Counted from the stretch's first letter, positions 45,846 through 57,347 are shown. The stretch: DNA of 64,000 bases from Collybia mongolica (GCA_013420905.1 JAAXNY010000013.1:186001-250000); one strand, 5' to 3'. The notes: a model not told the origin generated them from the sequence alone. Numbers and translations: made by a program.

Positions 45846-48800
45846 TCAAGCCGGTGCTATCCCCATCTCCTGTAAGTGTTTCTGGTGCTTTGGACATGGT
45901 AGCGCTTTGGTTAAGATATCAGCAGTTTGCTCTGGATCATGGCAACTCTCAATATTCACTAATCTGTCTTCAACCAGATTGTGAACCCAGTGCCATTGCG
46001 TTGCAATATGCTTAGCATGTTTGTGGAACTGTGGGTTGCGTGCCATCGCAATTGAACCGTCATTATTGCCTTTGATGAGACTTGCTGATGGTTGAATAAT
46101 TCCAAGTTCTCCATATAAGCTCCTTAACCAACAAACTTCGCATGCAGCTTCTGAGAGTGCTACATGTTCCGCTTCCATTGACGATAGGGCGATTGTGGTT
46201 TGCTTCTTTGAGTGCCATGTTATAGCACCTCCCCCTGAAATGAAGACATAACCAGAAGTGGACTTATAGTCATCTGTGTTCGCATATGCAGCATCCGCAT
46301 ATCCAAAAAATAGGTTCACATCTTCATTCTGAGGTGTTGAAGGTTTTGCTGAATATGTTATACCATATTTTTTTGTTCCTACAAGGTACCGGAGAATTTG
46401 TTTCAAGGCACTAATATGTTGCAGGCTTGGATTTGCAGTATACGCTGCTAATTGGCTCATGGCATATGCAATATCTGGCCATGTTGCATTTGCAAGGAAT
46501 ATAAGTTCTCCAAGGTGTTTGGCATAGGAATTACTTCGATTCCCTTCCATTCCATCGGGGTTTGGCTCTAGTTTGACTTTTGGATCCATTGGTATGGATA
46601 CTGGGTTGGCTTGTTCCATTCCCTGTTGCTTCAAGATGGCTTCTATGTATTTTTCTTGGGTTAAGGTAATTGAATTTTCCTTCCGTGTGATCTCTATACC
46701 AACGATCTTGGATGGTTTGCCTAGGTCAGTTACTTCCCACTCAGATCTCAAGTCTTTCTTCATCCGATCCATGAGTTTGTCTGTTGATGCAAAGAGTAAT
46801 AGGTCGTCTACCCATACAGTGATGATCTCGAGTTTGTTCCCTTTCTGTTGGATGTATGCACAAGGATCTGATTGTAAGCAATTGAATCCAAATTTCTTGA
46901 GCTTTTTGTCTAATTGCCTATTCCATTCACATCCAGATTGTTTTCAACCATAAATCATTTTTATAAGTAGGCAGACCCTGCCTGTTCCATCATCATAACC
47001 CCCAGGCTGGTGCATGTAGACTTTCTCTCTCAATATACCATTTAGGTACGCCCCCTTGATGTCCATTTGTTGGATTTTGAGATTCATTGTTGGAGCTAGT
47101 GCTAATATAGCTCATATTGTCTCCAAGCGGACCACAGGTGAGAAGGTCTCCAGATAATCTTGTCCTGGCCTTTGTGCGCAACCTTTCACCACTAATCTTC
47201 CTTTGTATTTGAGGAGATCACCGGACTTACTGAACTTTCTCAGAAATACCCATTTATTGGATATTGGAATGGCATCTGTAGGTTTATCAACTAGTTCCCA
47301 AGTTCCTGTATCACGGAGCTGGTCTAGTTTGATCTTTACTGCATGCTCCCATTCTGGCTAGTTAGGGGACTGCTTTGCCTCAGAAAGGCTCTTTGGGTCA
47401 TCCCCCCCAATTGGTGTCTTGGTGAATGCAGCATATATCTCTTCTGCTGATGTGAGTTGTACTGTTTCAGTTTCTTCTTCATCAGGGAATGGGTCGTTTA
47501 AATAATGGTAATTGTATCATTTACCATGCGTTTTCCATGGTTCATCCAAATCTACTGGTTCTTCCTCCTCTACTCACTTTCTTTTCAAGCTATTGCCTTT
47601 TGTGCCCATTGGCTGCATGCCCCCCTTTGACTCCCCTTCATGCAGATTGGGTGCGACCACAATCTCTTCTGGAAGGGTGTCCTTTACTTGAAGGGTTAGA
47701 AATTGATAATTTCATGAGGTAAGTATTTTTCGTGTTTCTGCATTATAATATTGGACAGATTTTGATCCATCATTGAACCCGACGTAGGCTTGCCATTTAG
47801 ACTTGGGTAATAGTTTGCAAGCTTCCTTTTGGCCTTGTAAAAGGACCCATACTGGAGCTCCAAATTTGCAAAGGTGTGTCACATCTGGCTTAGACTTGTA
47901 CCATACTTCATAGGGTGTTTTTACATCCAGTGGTTTCATATAGGATCGATTGCACAAATAAGTGGCATGGGAGACAGCTTGTTCCCATAAAAATTCAGGT
48001 AGGTCTTGTCCTTTGATCATGGCATGCACTAATTCCACTAGAGTTCGGTTCATCCATTCTGCTACACCATTCTGTGAAGGAGAATATGGTGCAGTCATTT
48101 GGATGTCAATACCCTGCTTGCGTCCCCAGGATTCTAAGGTTTCATTCAAGAATTCCTTGCCCTGATCAATCTGTAATGCCTTGGGAGGTTTTCCTTGAGT
48201 CTTCAGGTACATTAAATAGTCCTTGACCTTTTGTGTTGCTTCGGTTTTTGACTTCATAAAGTTCACAGTTGTGTACCGCCCAGCATTGTCAACAAAGACA
48301 ATATAATATTGATTTCCATTGATAGAGGCGACTCTGTATTTTCCCCAGAGGTCCATATGGGTAAGTTTGCCTGGCTGAGTCTTTCTACTTGACGCTTTTC
48401 CGAATGGTTCCACAGTTTGTTTTGCTTCAGTGCATGTGATACAGTCAGGCTTCTGTGTTTGCATGTCTACTGTGAAGCCATTAACTAGATTTTTGTCCAG
48501 TAATCACTGGAGTCTGCTATAGCTTACATGCCCAAACCTTTTATGCCAAGTTTCCCAACTCTGTGCAGGTTCTGTGGATGTAAATGTCTGTGGACTACTG
48601 GTGGTTTGCTTTGGGAGTGTTGCATTTGGTTTTCTAACCGTTAATTTCATCTTGTATAAATTATTTTGTATCTTCATTCCTCTTGCAATGCGTTTCCCAT
48701 CCTTTGTGATAAGTACTAGTACTCCCTTTCCACCAGTATATTGTCCACCTGCAGCATCCCAGTGTCCCAACGAAATAAGGTTATTTTGGTTGTTAGGTAT

Positions 48801-50086
48801 GTAGAGGACATTGTCAAGCCTTAAGGTGAATTTATGACCATCACATTCCAACTGTAATTCAACTGTACCTCTTCCCTCGGCAATTGCTTTAACATTTCCA
48901 ACTCCTGCAATGGTCGGTTGTACCACTTAAGGGTTGGTAACTTGTAAAAGCATCACGTTGGTTTGTAACATGTGAGGTAGTAGCATTGTCTGCCACCCAG
49001 TCATAATAGAGAATGCATCCATCATTAAAATCTGAGTCCTTATATGAATCAAAGTTACTATACTGTCCCTCTTCATCTACACTGAAGGTAATTTCTTCTT
49101 CTCCTATGTTCACCTCCTCTTTACAGAATCTCTTCTTCTGTTTCCCCTTAAGATTATCATCCGCTTTTCTCTTCCCTTTTGGATTGTCCCAACACTCGTC
49201 TGGTGAATGTCCAAATTTATGACAAATTTCGCACCTGGACTTCCCAAGGTGTGCACAGTTGTGGGTGTTGTGATTATCTTGTCCACAATGATTACAATGC
49301 ATATTCCCTTTTGCATTTGTAGATGTAGATGGAGCAATCCTGTGGGCAAGCTTCCACAAATGTGTGGCTTGATTTGTTGCAATTTGTTCATTATTATTAT
49401 GTATAGAAGCTCTGGTCTCGCATCAACAGTATTCCTCTATGAGGATGCCTATGAACTGCTGAGAGCTCATGAGCTTCTTAGGGTCAAGTTCAGTAACCCC
49501 TTTTCTGCCTCCAACATACAACTCAGTGAACATGTCCTAGGAGAGTGGGAGTGACAATGAGATGATGACCTTGAAGAGGGGATCTGATATCTTGAAGTCA
49601 TCGTCGTCCAGGAGGTTAATGCACTCCCAGTACCCCTTTAATTTCTGGAGGTGTTCACTGATGTTTGTATTATCATTGGCTGATGTTTGAAAGAGGCTGT
49701 GTATGATAGAGATGATGGTCTGATGTCCTTTGGAATCATGTACCTGTTCGAGACTATCCCACATGGCTTTCGAGGTGTCGCATCTTGAGACATGCATCAT
49801 TTCAGATGTGAATATGTTCGTGGTGATGAGAACTTGGGCATAGTTATCATTGTAAGTCCAATTCTCAGCACTTGGTTCTTCACCAGGTTTGATTAATATT
49901 CCCATTCACATACCCTTTGACTTTGCACATCCGTAAGACACACTTCATGCACTTGCGCCAAGCAATCCAGTTTTTGGCATCGAGAGGTTCACTTAGCTTT
50001 GAAATTGATGTTGCTAATTTTGTATTGACTTGCATGATAGAAGGGAATTCACTGACACTGTGAAACTGAGAATAGATGAAATTCAA
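45846..50086 (-). pseudogene. Copia gag-pol polyprotein remnant
   Basis: Minus strand, in order: gag from about 50086 (HSVSEFPSIMQVNT, KNWIAWRKCMK) through 49537 (NYAQVLIT, SKGHQTIISIIHSLFQT); zinc knuckle CNHCGQDNHNTHNC near 49300; protease site WVADNATTSH near 49000, where the usual D(S/T)G has become DNA; GAG-pre-integrase (QSWETWHKRFGHVSYSRLQ); integrase 48464-47712 with GELTHMDLWGKY-like start, ALQIDQGKEF, and YSPSQNGVAEWMNRTLVEL; reverse transcriptase WVDDLLLF near 46800; and RNase H (FGYADAAYANTDDYKSTSGY, HKHAKHIATQWHWVHNLVED) ending at 45846. Stops include TGA at the IYG-KQSG site near 46950, and the frame is broken between about 47700 and 46960. Not functional. Confidence 0.88.
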
Positions 50087-50239
50087 CCCTGTGTTTCATC
50101 CTCTTAAATAATAGAAATAATACATTAAAAATATGAAATTCATTCACTTAACAATCCTAAAATGTAATGAACTTCATCTTGAAGATGTTTGAAAACACAC
50201 CCCCTGTGGGGGGAAAAATGGATGGAAAACCCCCCCTTA

Positions 50240-50560
50240 AGGTATAATTTAGTGGATGAATTTCATGCAAAATTTGTCCGTATTCATACCCCCTGATTCT
50301 CGAGGCTATGGGATGAATTTCATTTCACCATAGGTGGAAAAAACAACCATTGTGGGAGGTAATTCCTATCAATATGGGATTAATCTACTACCTTGATGGG
50401 TGAGAATAGCAATGTTTTTTGGGGTAACATTACTGCAAACTTTTGAGGCTATGGGATGAATTTCATACCATGATAGGTGAAAATAATAGCCTTTGTAGGG
50501 ATGGATTTCATACCATCACAGGTGAGAATAATAGCCTTTGTGGGGATTAATTCCATGCCA
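50240..50560 (+). repeat. GGGATGAA-type degenerate repeats, left end of insert
   Basis: At least four units with (G)GGATGAATTTCAT at about 50249, 50309, 50452 and 50500, often followed by CACCATAGG/CCATCACAGGTG and AATAATAGCCTTTGT. Each core is a partial palindrome (ATGAATTTCAT). Confidence 0.65.
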
Positions 50561-50817
50561 TTTATGTCACTTAAATTTGAATTCATTATTTCTTCCCTGT
50601 TATCAATAAACACACTTTGTTCATTTTGTACAGTTAAGGTTTAACATCCATAAGATCTAAGGTATTGTAATTTGAATGCTCTATCAACTAGTATACCTCT
50701 GATTCATATCCCTCATTCCAAAGTTCCTGATCACCAGCATTACCAACCAGACTGCAAATGCAACACTGTGATTTGTTAGAATCATGTATTGAGGTTAGTA
50801 ATGAGAAAACTTACCCA

Positions 50818-51223
50818 AATTGCCCTATATAAATCCTTGTCATCCTGAAGCTGCATCTGGAGACAGAACCCATTTCCAGCAATGCCACACAGTGGGCATG
50901 GAATAGGACTCCCTACTTTTTCTTTAGCATGAGCAACTTTACATAAGGTGGTGAGTTCAGCTGGTCAGATTAGCATGATAAAGATAAAAGAAAGTTAAGT
51001 AATGGATGGAAGTTGTTGGTCTTTGTGCACTGCCAGACTGCTCATTGTCTTTGTTGACCTTGTTGTAATGAAGTGATCTGTAAAATGGGTCAATGTTAAT
51101 GTGCTTTGGATTAGATTGGGTTGACAGACATACTGAGACCCCCTCATTGTCCACCTGCACTTTGAGGTCAACAAAGTGGTGTACCATGTTGAGGACATTG
51201 TCAGGCATGGTTTTATCCTGCAT
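50818..51223 (-). CDS. Unrecognised minus-strand coding patch inside the insert
   Basis: From 51223, a frame reads DNVLNMVHHFVDLKVQVDNE and NIDPFYRSLHYNKVNKDNEQ. After a possible intron, a second piece (about 50960-50818) reads CKVAHAKEKVGSPIPCPLCG then LQMQLQDDKDLYRAIW. The CPLC could bind a metal. It is too short to classify and may be the remains of the insert's own gene. Confidence 0.3.
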
Positions 51224-52194
51224 AATAATGATGTCCTTCAGTTTCCTGTAGGATCATTATTAGCATTTATTAATATTCTTAACGAAGCCTTATAGTTTGT
51301 ATTGGAATTCAAATGCCTACTACAAGTATTATGATAGTAATTGTAATCTAACATTATACTAATTGTAATCTATCAATGAAGTGTGCTTACTACAAGGGGG
51401 AGGATGGGAGGCAGCAATGGGCAATGGTGGTGGTACGAGAGCAAGAAGGAAAGTGTGTGAAAGTGGCTGCCAATGCATAATATAGCTTGGAATGTTCAGC
51501 CGTCAGGCATCTCAGTCAACAAAGCCATGTGATCAAATCTGAGGATGCTGACAAATATTTTTATTTATTTATTCAAATCATATACTATTCATTATTAATA
51601 GGAGGCTGAAAAATGTGCACCCACCAGGTTCAAATGGTTGCAGGGAGGATCATTATGTAATACTAATACCTTTGGCATGGATAACCACTGGGCAAGACTG
51701 GCATTCTTAGTGGGGGGACAAGTAGTCTCGAGTCTACAAATGTGGTCACATGGTTACAAAGCATGTGACCAGGTCACATTACCGTTGCCACACCTTTGTT
51801 GATGATCTTCAACCACATCAGCAACGCCCACCAAACCGCCCAATGTCAACATGCAAACACCAAAACCAAACACATGGCCCCCCAAGCACCAGAAGCTCCC
51901 CAAGACACACAAAAGGCAAACAACGGCACACGAAACAGCGATGAGGGCGCGCACACCCAGGGGAGTGGGGTGAAGGGTGGACAAGGACGTGGAACAAGGG
52001 GATGACAAGGAAAGGGTGCCCTGAGGGGCAGAGGGAGGTGAGTCGTTGCAAAATTCTACTCACACACACACTCACTATGCAGCACAACCCCCCCAGGAAA
52101 GCCTCAGGAATCCGAGACATGCGATGGACACAGAGGACGGACGCCAAAGGACACAGGCAAGGGATGCAGACGCAGGCTACTGACAACATACACA

Positions 52195-52830
52195 GACATT
52201 GACATGGACGCAGATGCCACCACGGACATGCATGCAGATGCAGGCACAGATGCCAATGATGGACGACAACGCAGACACCAACACTGACACTGATGATGGA
52301 CGATGATGCAGACACCAACACCGACATCAACATTGATGCCAACGTCGACACGGACACAGACATTGACACGGACACAGATGCCGCCACGGACACGCATGCA
52401 GATGCAGGCGCAGATGCCAATGACGGACAACAACACCGACACTGACACCAACACCGACATTGACACGGACACAGACACCACCACAGACATGCAGGCAGAT
52501 GCAGGCGCAGACGCCAATGACGGACAACAACACCGACACTGACACCAACACCGACATTGACACAGACATGCAGGCAGATGCAGGTGCAGATGCCGATGAT
52601 GGACGATGATACAGACATGGACACTAACACCAACATTGACATGGATGCAGACATCGACACGGATGCAGACACTGCCATGGACATGCATGCAGATGCAGGC
52701 ACAGATGCCAATGATGGATGCCGATGCAGACACCAACCTCGACACTGACATTGACATGGACACAGACGCCGCCATGGACATGCATGCAGATGCAGGCACA
52801 GACACCAACACAGACACCAAAGACAGACCC
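52195..52830 (+). repeat. Hexamer-based minisatellite with higher-order units
   Basis: The sequence is almost entirely variants of GACACN / GATGCN hexamers arranged in larger repeats. The block CAGGCAGATGCAGGCGCAGA, CGCCAATGACGGACAACAAC, ACCGACACTGACACCAACAC recurs at a spacing of roughly 85-120 bp. Because the period is a multiple of three, long ORFs appear on both strands (Asp/Thr/Ala on plus, Val/Ser/Cys/His on minus). I regard these as by-products. Confidence 0.85.
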
Positions 52831-53040
52831 CGATGCACTTGCTCTTGTACCACCACTATTGCCTGCCGCTACTTCTGCCCAGCCTCCTGGCCCCTTCCCC
52901 AGCCTCCTCATGAATTTGGTAAATAGATGTCATTTTCTAGTATGTAGTAGTTCTATACAAATGTAGTCAGTACATTATAAGTACTCAATATTGAATACAA
53001 TTTAGACTTAAGTACATAGTATGGACCAATAGTACTAGTC

Positions 53041-53060
53041 ATATATATATATATATATAG
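53041..53060. repeat. (AT)n microsatellite
   Basis: A run of about ten AT dinucleotides ending TATAGG. Confidence 0.9.
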
Positions 53061-53164
53061 GTCAATTAACACAGTCATTTCATACTACATATAACACTTC
53101 ATTCTAATCTAACCATAATCTCAATTTCTTCTTTTCTAAATGATTCATCTAAGGCAGTAAAGTC

Positions 53165-53470
53165 ATCCCATAAACCCACTATTTGTGGGATGAAATACCT
53201 TCTATGCTGAACTTAAATCATCCCACATATTCCACCTTTTATGGGATGAAAGTTCACTCTCTAATAGATTAAAATGATCTAATAAAACCCATCCATTATA
53301 GGATGAAATTCCCCTCTTTTTCACTAGATTAAAATTGTCCCATATAATTCACCTCTAATGGGATGAAAGTTCACACCACTAAAGGATGAAAATTTCTGAA
53401 ATTATCAGAGCAGAAATTCATTCTCTCAAGGGATGAAATATCTGGGATGAAGTTTCATCCCAATTTCATA
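53165..53470 (+). repeat. GGGATGAA-type degenerate repeats, right end of insert
   Basis: Units at about 53188, 53243, 53297, 53359, 53384 and 53430. Most pair an upstream (C)ATCCCA(C/T)A with a downstream GGGATGAAA, so each can fold into a short stem. Same core as at 50240-50560. Confidence 0.65.
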
Positions 53471-53546
53471 CCCTTTAAACTTAGGAAATGCTGCTTTCAT
53501 CCATTAAGTGGGGGAAAAACCTCCCCCACCAGGTGCACAATGTGAA

Positions 53547-53610
53547 TAGGCTAGCATGTTTGTCGTTGCCTGATTGTTCAGTATTTGGTGCAGGCTGGGT
53601 GTTGGACATG
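53547..53610 (-). pseudogene. Copia gag N-terminus, cut off by the insert
   Basis: ATG at 53610 begins MSNTQPAPNTEQSGNDKHAS; the frame then enters the insert and stops at 53481. The continuation of gag is at 50060 and below. Confidence 0.75.
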
Positions 53611-53730
53611 TTGGTGAATAGGAGGTAATGTATAGGGGCTGATAACGTTGTCAGGAAGGGAGATGTAAAGTGGAGGAGAATCAAGTATAAGCTTTGATGT
53701 GCAGTACTTCTTCAATAAGATACAGGTCCA

Positions 53731-53742
53731 GGGCCCATAACC
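53731..53742 (-). promoter_or_regulatory. Copia primer-binding site
   Basis: GGTTATGGGCCC abuts the 5' LTR. It is complementary to the anticodon-arm sequence of initiator tRNA-Met (GGGCUCAUAACC) apart from one base, suggesting half-tRNA priming as known for Drosophila copia. Confidence 0.6.
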
Positions 53743-53898
53743 TATAAAGATTGGAGATAGGGAGAATGTGTGATGGTGGTAAGAGAGAGCTATTGATTTT
53801 TGTCTCATACACACTCTTGGTGCTTATATACTTGTACATGCCATGTCTTGTACTAATAATACATCTATGGCTGACCGTGTGAGGCTTGTATCCCAACA
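53743..53898 (-). repeat. 5' LTR of copia
   Basis: A 156-bp partner of 45683-45838; contains TATATAAG in minus orientation near 53828, a possible TATA box. Confidence 0.9.
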
Positions 53899-53903
53899 AT
53901 AGG

Positions 53904-53945
53904 TGGACCAGCCCTCAGGGCCAGCAAAAAGAGGTCAGACCCTGG
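53904..53945. mobile_element. hAT 3' terminal region, distal part
   Basis: Continuation of 45596-45682 beyond the copia insertion; ends near GACAGTCTA. Confidence 0.5.
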
Positions 53946-53954
53946 ACAGTCTAC

Positions 53955-54495
53955 CCATTATTATTTACACAATTAGTACTTGGTATGACCTCCTTTTGCC
54001 TTGATAACTGCTTGGATTCTTCTAGGCATACTTTCATTAGGACTTTGGCAGGTTTCTGGTGTAATTTTATTCCACTCTTCTGCAACCCTGTCTCACAATT
54101 CATGTACTCCCTTTGGTGGACTTGGATATCTCTTCAAAGCTTTCTTCAGCTCTACCCAAAGGTGTTCAATGGCATTCAAGTCAGGGGATTGTGCAGGCCA
54201 GACCTGGACTTGAATATTGTTGTCCTCAAACCACTTTGTTGCCTTGTTGGAGGCATGTTTAGGGTCATTGTCCTGCTGAAAAATCCTCTCACCCTCTGCC
54301 ATCTCCAACTTTTCAAAACTTTCAACCATTCCCCCATCCAAAATTTGGCAGTATTAGTCTGCATTCATGATCCCCTGGACTTCTGTAAGCATCCTCACCC
54401 CATTCCACCCCATACACCCCCATACCATAAGATTGTTTCCTCCATGCTTGACTGTAGGTTTTGATTCTTCTACCACTCTCCCCCTTCAACATACT
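53955..54495 (-). pseudogene. Tc1-family transposase fragment (copy 3)
   Basis: The C-terminal ~60% of a transposase very close to copy 2: VKHGGNNLMVWGCMGWNGV, GGMVESFEKLEMAEGERIFQ, QDNDPKHASNKATKWFEDNN, SPDLNAIEHLWVELKKALKR and SMPRRIQAVIKAKGGHTKY. The first catalytic Asp region is missing. Stops: TAA where copy 2 has Gln in NADQYC (near 54356) and TGA where copy 2 has Trp in HKLWDRV (near 54092). NPIEHLW has changed to NAIEHLW. No TIR flanks it on either side. Dead fragment. Confidence 0.85.
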
Positions 54496-54499
54496 ACAG

Positions 54500-54862
54500 A
54501 TCGACTTTGGCTTTTTACTGAGGGTGATCCTTGAGAATAATGGACATGTGGTGGATTTTTTGGCTGGCAAGCAGAATGTGATTTACTTGTAGACATTGGA
54601 TTATGGCACCGGTGTCAGTGTTATGGTTGCCCAGGGTAAATTGTTCCTCGATCATTCGGTGCGAATTTCTTTCCCTATGTATACCCTGACGTTTACAACA
54701 ATGTCCCAAGATGATGTCTTTTCATTTCTTCGGGACACTGGCGAACCGTAAACAGTTGCCAAACTTCTATTCTCCTTCTACCGACGAACCCATAAACACA
54801 CCACCATCTATACCAACCAAACCTCCCCCACCCAGTCTCTACGTCTCCCGCCCACACCGCCC
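54500..54862. other. Short gene-free stretch
   Basis: Boundary between the transposon block and host gene space; 3' flank of the FMO gene. No feature seen. Confidence 0.45.
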
Positions 54863-56567
54863 CTAATCCAAAGCCCCATCCAAATTCACATTCCCATAAC
54901 TCCCCTGCTCCCTCGCCCACCTCAGCGCCTCCAACTTGACCGGCCACATCGCCTCCCGCTTCTTCGTCCTCCCATCGCTCCATTCCGGCAGCACGCCCAG
55001 CAGGCCCGGGCGCGCACACACCACCTCGTCGACCAAGCCACGGGCATAATCCTGCTCAGCCGCCGCCAGCACCATGTACGACACGAACGCGGTGGCGTCC
55101 GTGTCTGCCTTACGCTGCGCCGCGATGGCCTCTACCCGCGCGCGCTCGTACGCCAGTCGACCCTCAACGGTGGTGGGGTACTTGAGCGCCCCCGACCATG
55201 CCAAGGCGAGCCACGTGCTGCTGACGTCCGCTAGTGTGAACGGGGTGAACGACATCGGCGCGCCGACGAAGCCCAATGTGGGGGTGTGGGCGTACATGAT
55301 GTGCTTGTGCAGGCTTGGGATGCGGGAAGGGCCCGACACGTTCTCGACTAGCGGCTGCAGGATGCCGGTATTGGGGTTGATGGTATGCACAAAGTGTGGG
55401 TGTGGTTTGTACCCTGTCCCGACGAATACTGCATCGATGTCGGGCAGGACGGTGCCGTCTGTTAGGCGTACTTCCACCTGTCCTGATGCGGTTGGGATAT
55501 ACTCCGCCACGGGTGCGACCATCGTGATGTGCTCGTCCGGGACATATGGGAACCCCGGAAAAGCAGGACGCCGGATACTCTGGTAAACGGGCAGTGAGCC
55601 GACCGAACGGAGCTGAGCCGCCATGTCGTTTGACGAGTTGGCGTTCCCAATCACGAGACAGCGCTAGTTCACAATCAACACCAAGATCACGGACGAGAAA
55701 ATGTCGTGGAATGCACCTTGCCTTCATACCCCTTCGGCCCGCGGTACATCTTCGCATGCCTTGCAAGCCCCAACCCCACGATCTCCTCTAGCCCCGGCGT
55801 CTGCGGCCACACGGGGGTATCGTACCACCCATTCGCTACGACGACCGCATCCCACAGCTCCTCGAACTCCCGCCCATCCCCGCCCGGCCGCCAGTCCCTC
55901 ATGCGTACGCGCCACCTGCCACCGCTGGGCAATTCCTCCACTGCGCAGACTTCGGTGTTGAGGCGCACGGCGCCGCTGGAGATAAGGGGCGCGGAGAAGT
56001 CCTTGAGGTACTTGTGTGTCTCAGCGAGGGTTGGGAAGGGCTGGTGTATGCGCGGGGAGGCGGGGAAGGGGTGGTATGAATAGGAGAGAAACTCTGGGAG
56101 GACGTTCCCGATGAGGCCGGGGTATGCGGGGGAAGGCCAGCGGGGAGGAGGGATTGTAGATCCGTTTGTTATTGTGCTGTCTGAGCCACCATCGGGGTCG
56201 GTAGTACCATTAGTTACGGCGTCGGCCGTTGTACATTTGCTGTGATTGTTAATGTCGTTGGATAACGTGGGCTGATCTAAGTACCTAAATTGGAGGATTA
56301 GTTGAGCCGCAGGTTTATCTATCGTTACTGTAATGATGGTACTCACCAAACACCACCAACGTCGTCCCTCCTTTCTACTAGCTGCACCTCCTCAAAGGCG
56401 CCTCGCTCTTGTAAGTTCCTAAAGGCCACAAGACCCGTAGGCCCCCCTCCAACGACAAGGACCCGTTTGGGACGCACATCGTCCGCCGCACACCGTGCCG
56501 AGGTACTAGAAGGGGCGCTCCCATTAGGCACAGTCATCATCAACGTCTCCGGCACGTTTTCGGTCAA
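54863..56567 (-). CDS. Flavin-containing monooxygenase (FMO/BVMO type)
   Basis: Three exons (56567-56347, 56284-55717, 55663-54863) join to 529 aa. The N-terminal FAD fold has VLVVGGGPTGLVAFRNL and a VERRDDVGGVWYLDQ segment typical of FMOs. The second Rossmann fold reads RCLVIGNANSSNDMAAQL for NADPH. A later VFVGTGYKPHPHF fits the conserved C-terminal ATG-like motif. The first intron falls within GVW, the second just before RCLVIG. Predicted role: NADPH/O2-dependent oxygenation of soft nucleophiles or ketones. Base composition is clearly G+C-richer than the transposon block to its left. Substrate unknown. Confidence 0.9.
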
Positions 56568-57347
56568 AAATCTCCAGCACCAGACGAGATCCTCGAGGAA
56601 GAGCGAGCAAGTCCTTGCTTAGACCTCGTTGTGTCAGGGTAAGGAATGGTACTTGGTAGTAATCGATAAATCCATCAGCTCAGCAAGGGTGCGTCGGCTT
56701 ATTAAAGAAAATTTTGAAATGAAAGAGCCGCCCGCTATCGATCGCATGGAGCATGCGGGGTTTATCCTATGTACGTATGGGCAGCAGGCGGCCGGAAATT
56801 TGAGTTACATGGGATTTTGAAAACGTTATCAATGGTGGACGGGGCATATCGTATGGGGTTTGATTAAGAGGAGGAGGAAGAAGAAATCAAATTTTGGATG
56901 TAAACGGTGTCCCACGCCCTCAGAGGTCGGCGCGTGTGATCATGCGTTTCCACACCAGGCCCCATCCGTTCTCAAGCAAACACTATTTGCAGCTCAGAAA
57001 AAACCATATCATTGTTGTGTAAGTAATAGAGTTAGAATGTCTAGAATAAAATTCGCGACAATAAGATACACACAAACTATTTACAAACATAATCCATACA
57101 TACAGACCATATATTCAATCCCTAAATCACCCAACATAACCCAAAACCCCAAACACACCTGGGATCCACAAGCCTCAGATCCCCCCGCCCCCCAAACACA
57201 GCATCGTAAGCCCCCACCTCAGCTCCCCACCCAAGCCAACCCAATCCCCACTGCAACTCCCCCAGCGACGCCGCTGCGCGGAAAAAAACAGAGAGAAAAA
57301 CAGACAGTTGATCTCCGCATCGACAACGATATGGTGAAACAGCCTCA
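56568..57347. other. Intergenic region
   Basis: Upstream of FMO and downstream of the kinase, both on minus. No gene; the short frame at 56629-56820 has no support. Confidence 0.4.

Larger units (their letters stand above)
50065..53540. mobile_element. Unclassified 3.5-kb insert within copia gag
   Basis: It splits gag between KHASLF (53550 side) and HSVSEFP (50060 side). The 6-mer TGTGAA at 50059-50064 and 53541-53546 is a candidate target duplication, but rejoining there leaves gag one base out of frame. The ends have no TIRs or LTRs. Both flanks of the insert are built from irregular ~40-bp units containing GGGATGAA. The centre holds a weak minus-strand coding patch and a hexamer-based minisatellite. 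Confidence 0.5.
45683..53898 (-). mobile_element. Ty1/copia retrotransposon, full-length but defective, with a 3.5-kb internal insert
   Basis: Two 156-bp LTRs (45683-45838 and 53743-53898) differ at four positions. The element is flanked by the 5-bp duplication ATAGG (45678-45682 and 53899-53903). Read on the minus strand the LTR starts TGTTGGG and ends TTTATA. Gene order is gag, protease, integrase, reverse transcriptase, RNase H, which defines copia. Gag is interrupted by an insert (50065-53540), and the pol frame has stops and shifts, so the element is not autonomous. It landed in the 3' end of the hAT element. Confidence 0.9.

Noticed and set aside
51818..52856. Long minus-strand ORFs (up to 297 codons) rich in Val, Ser, Cys and His.
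   Set aside because: They are translations of a period-6 minisatellite that is open on both strands, with no non-repetitive domain.
50240..53470. GGGATGAA repeats considered as a CRISPR-like array.
   Set aside because: The genome is eukaryotic, spacing and repeat sequence are irregular, and there are no cas genes.
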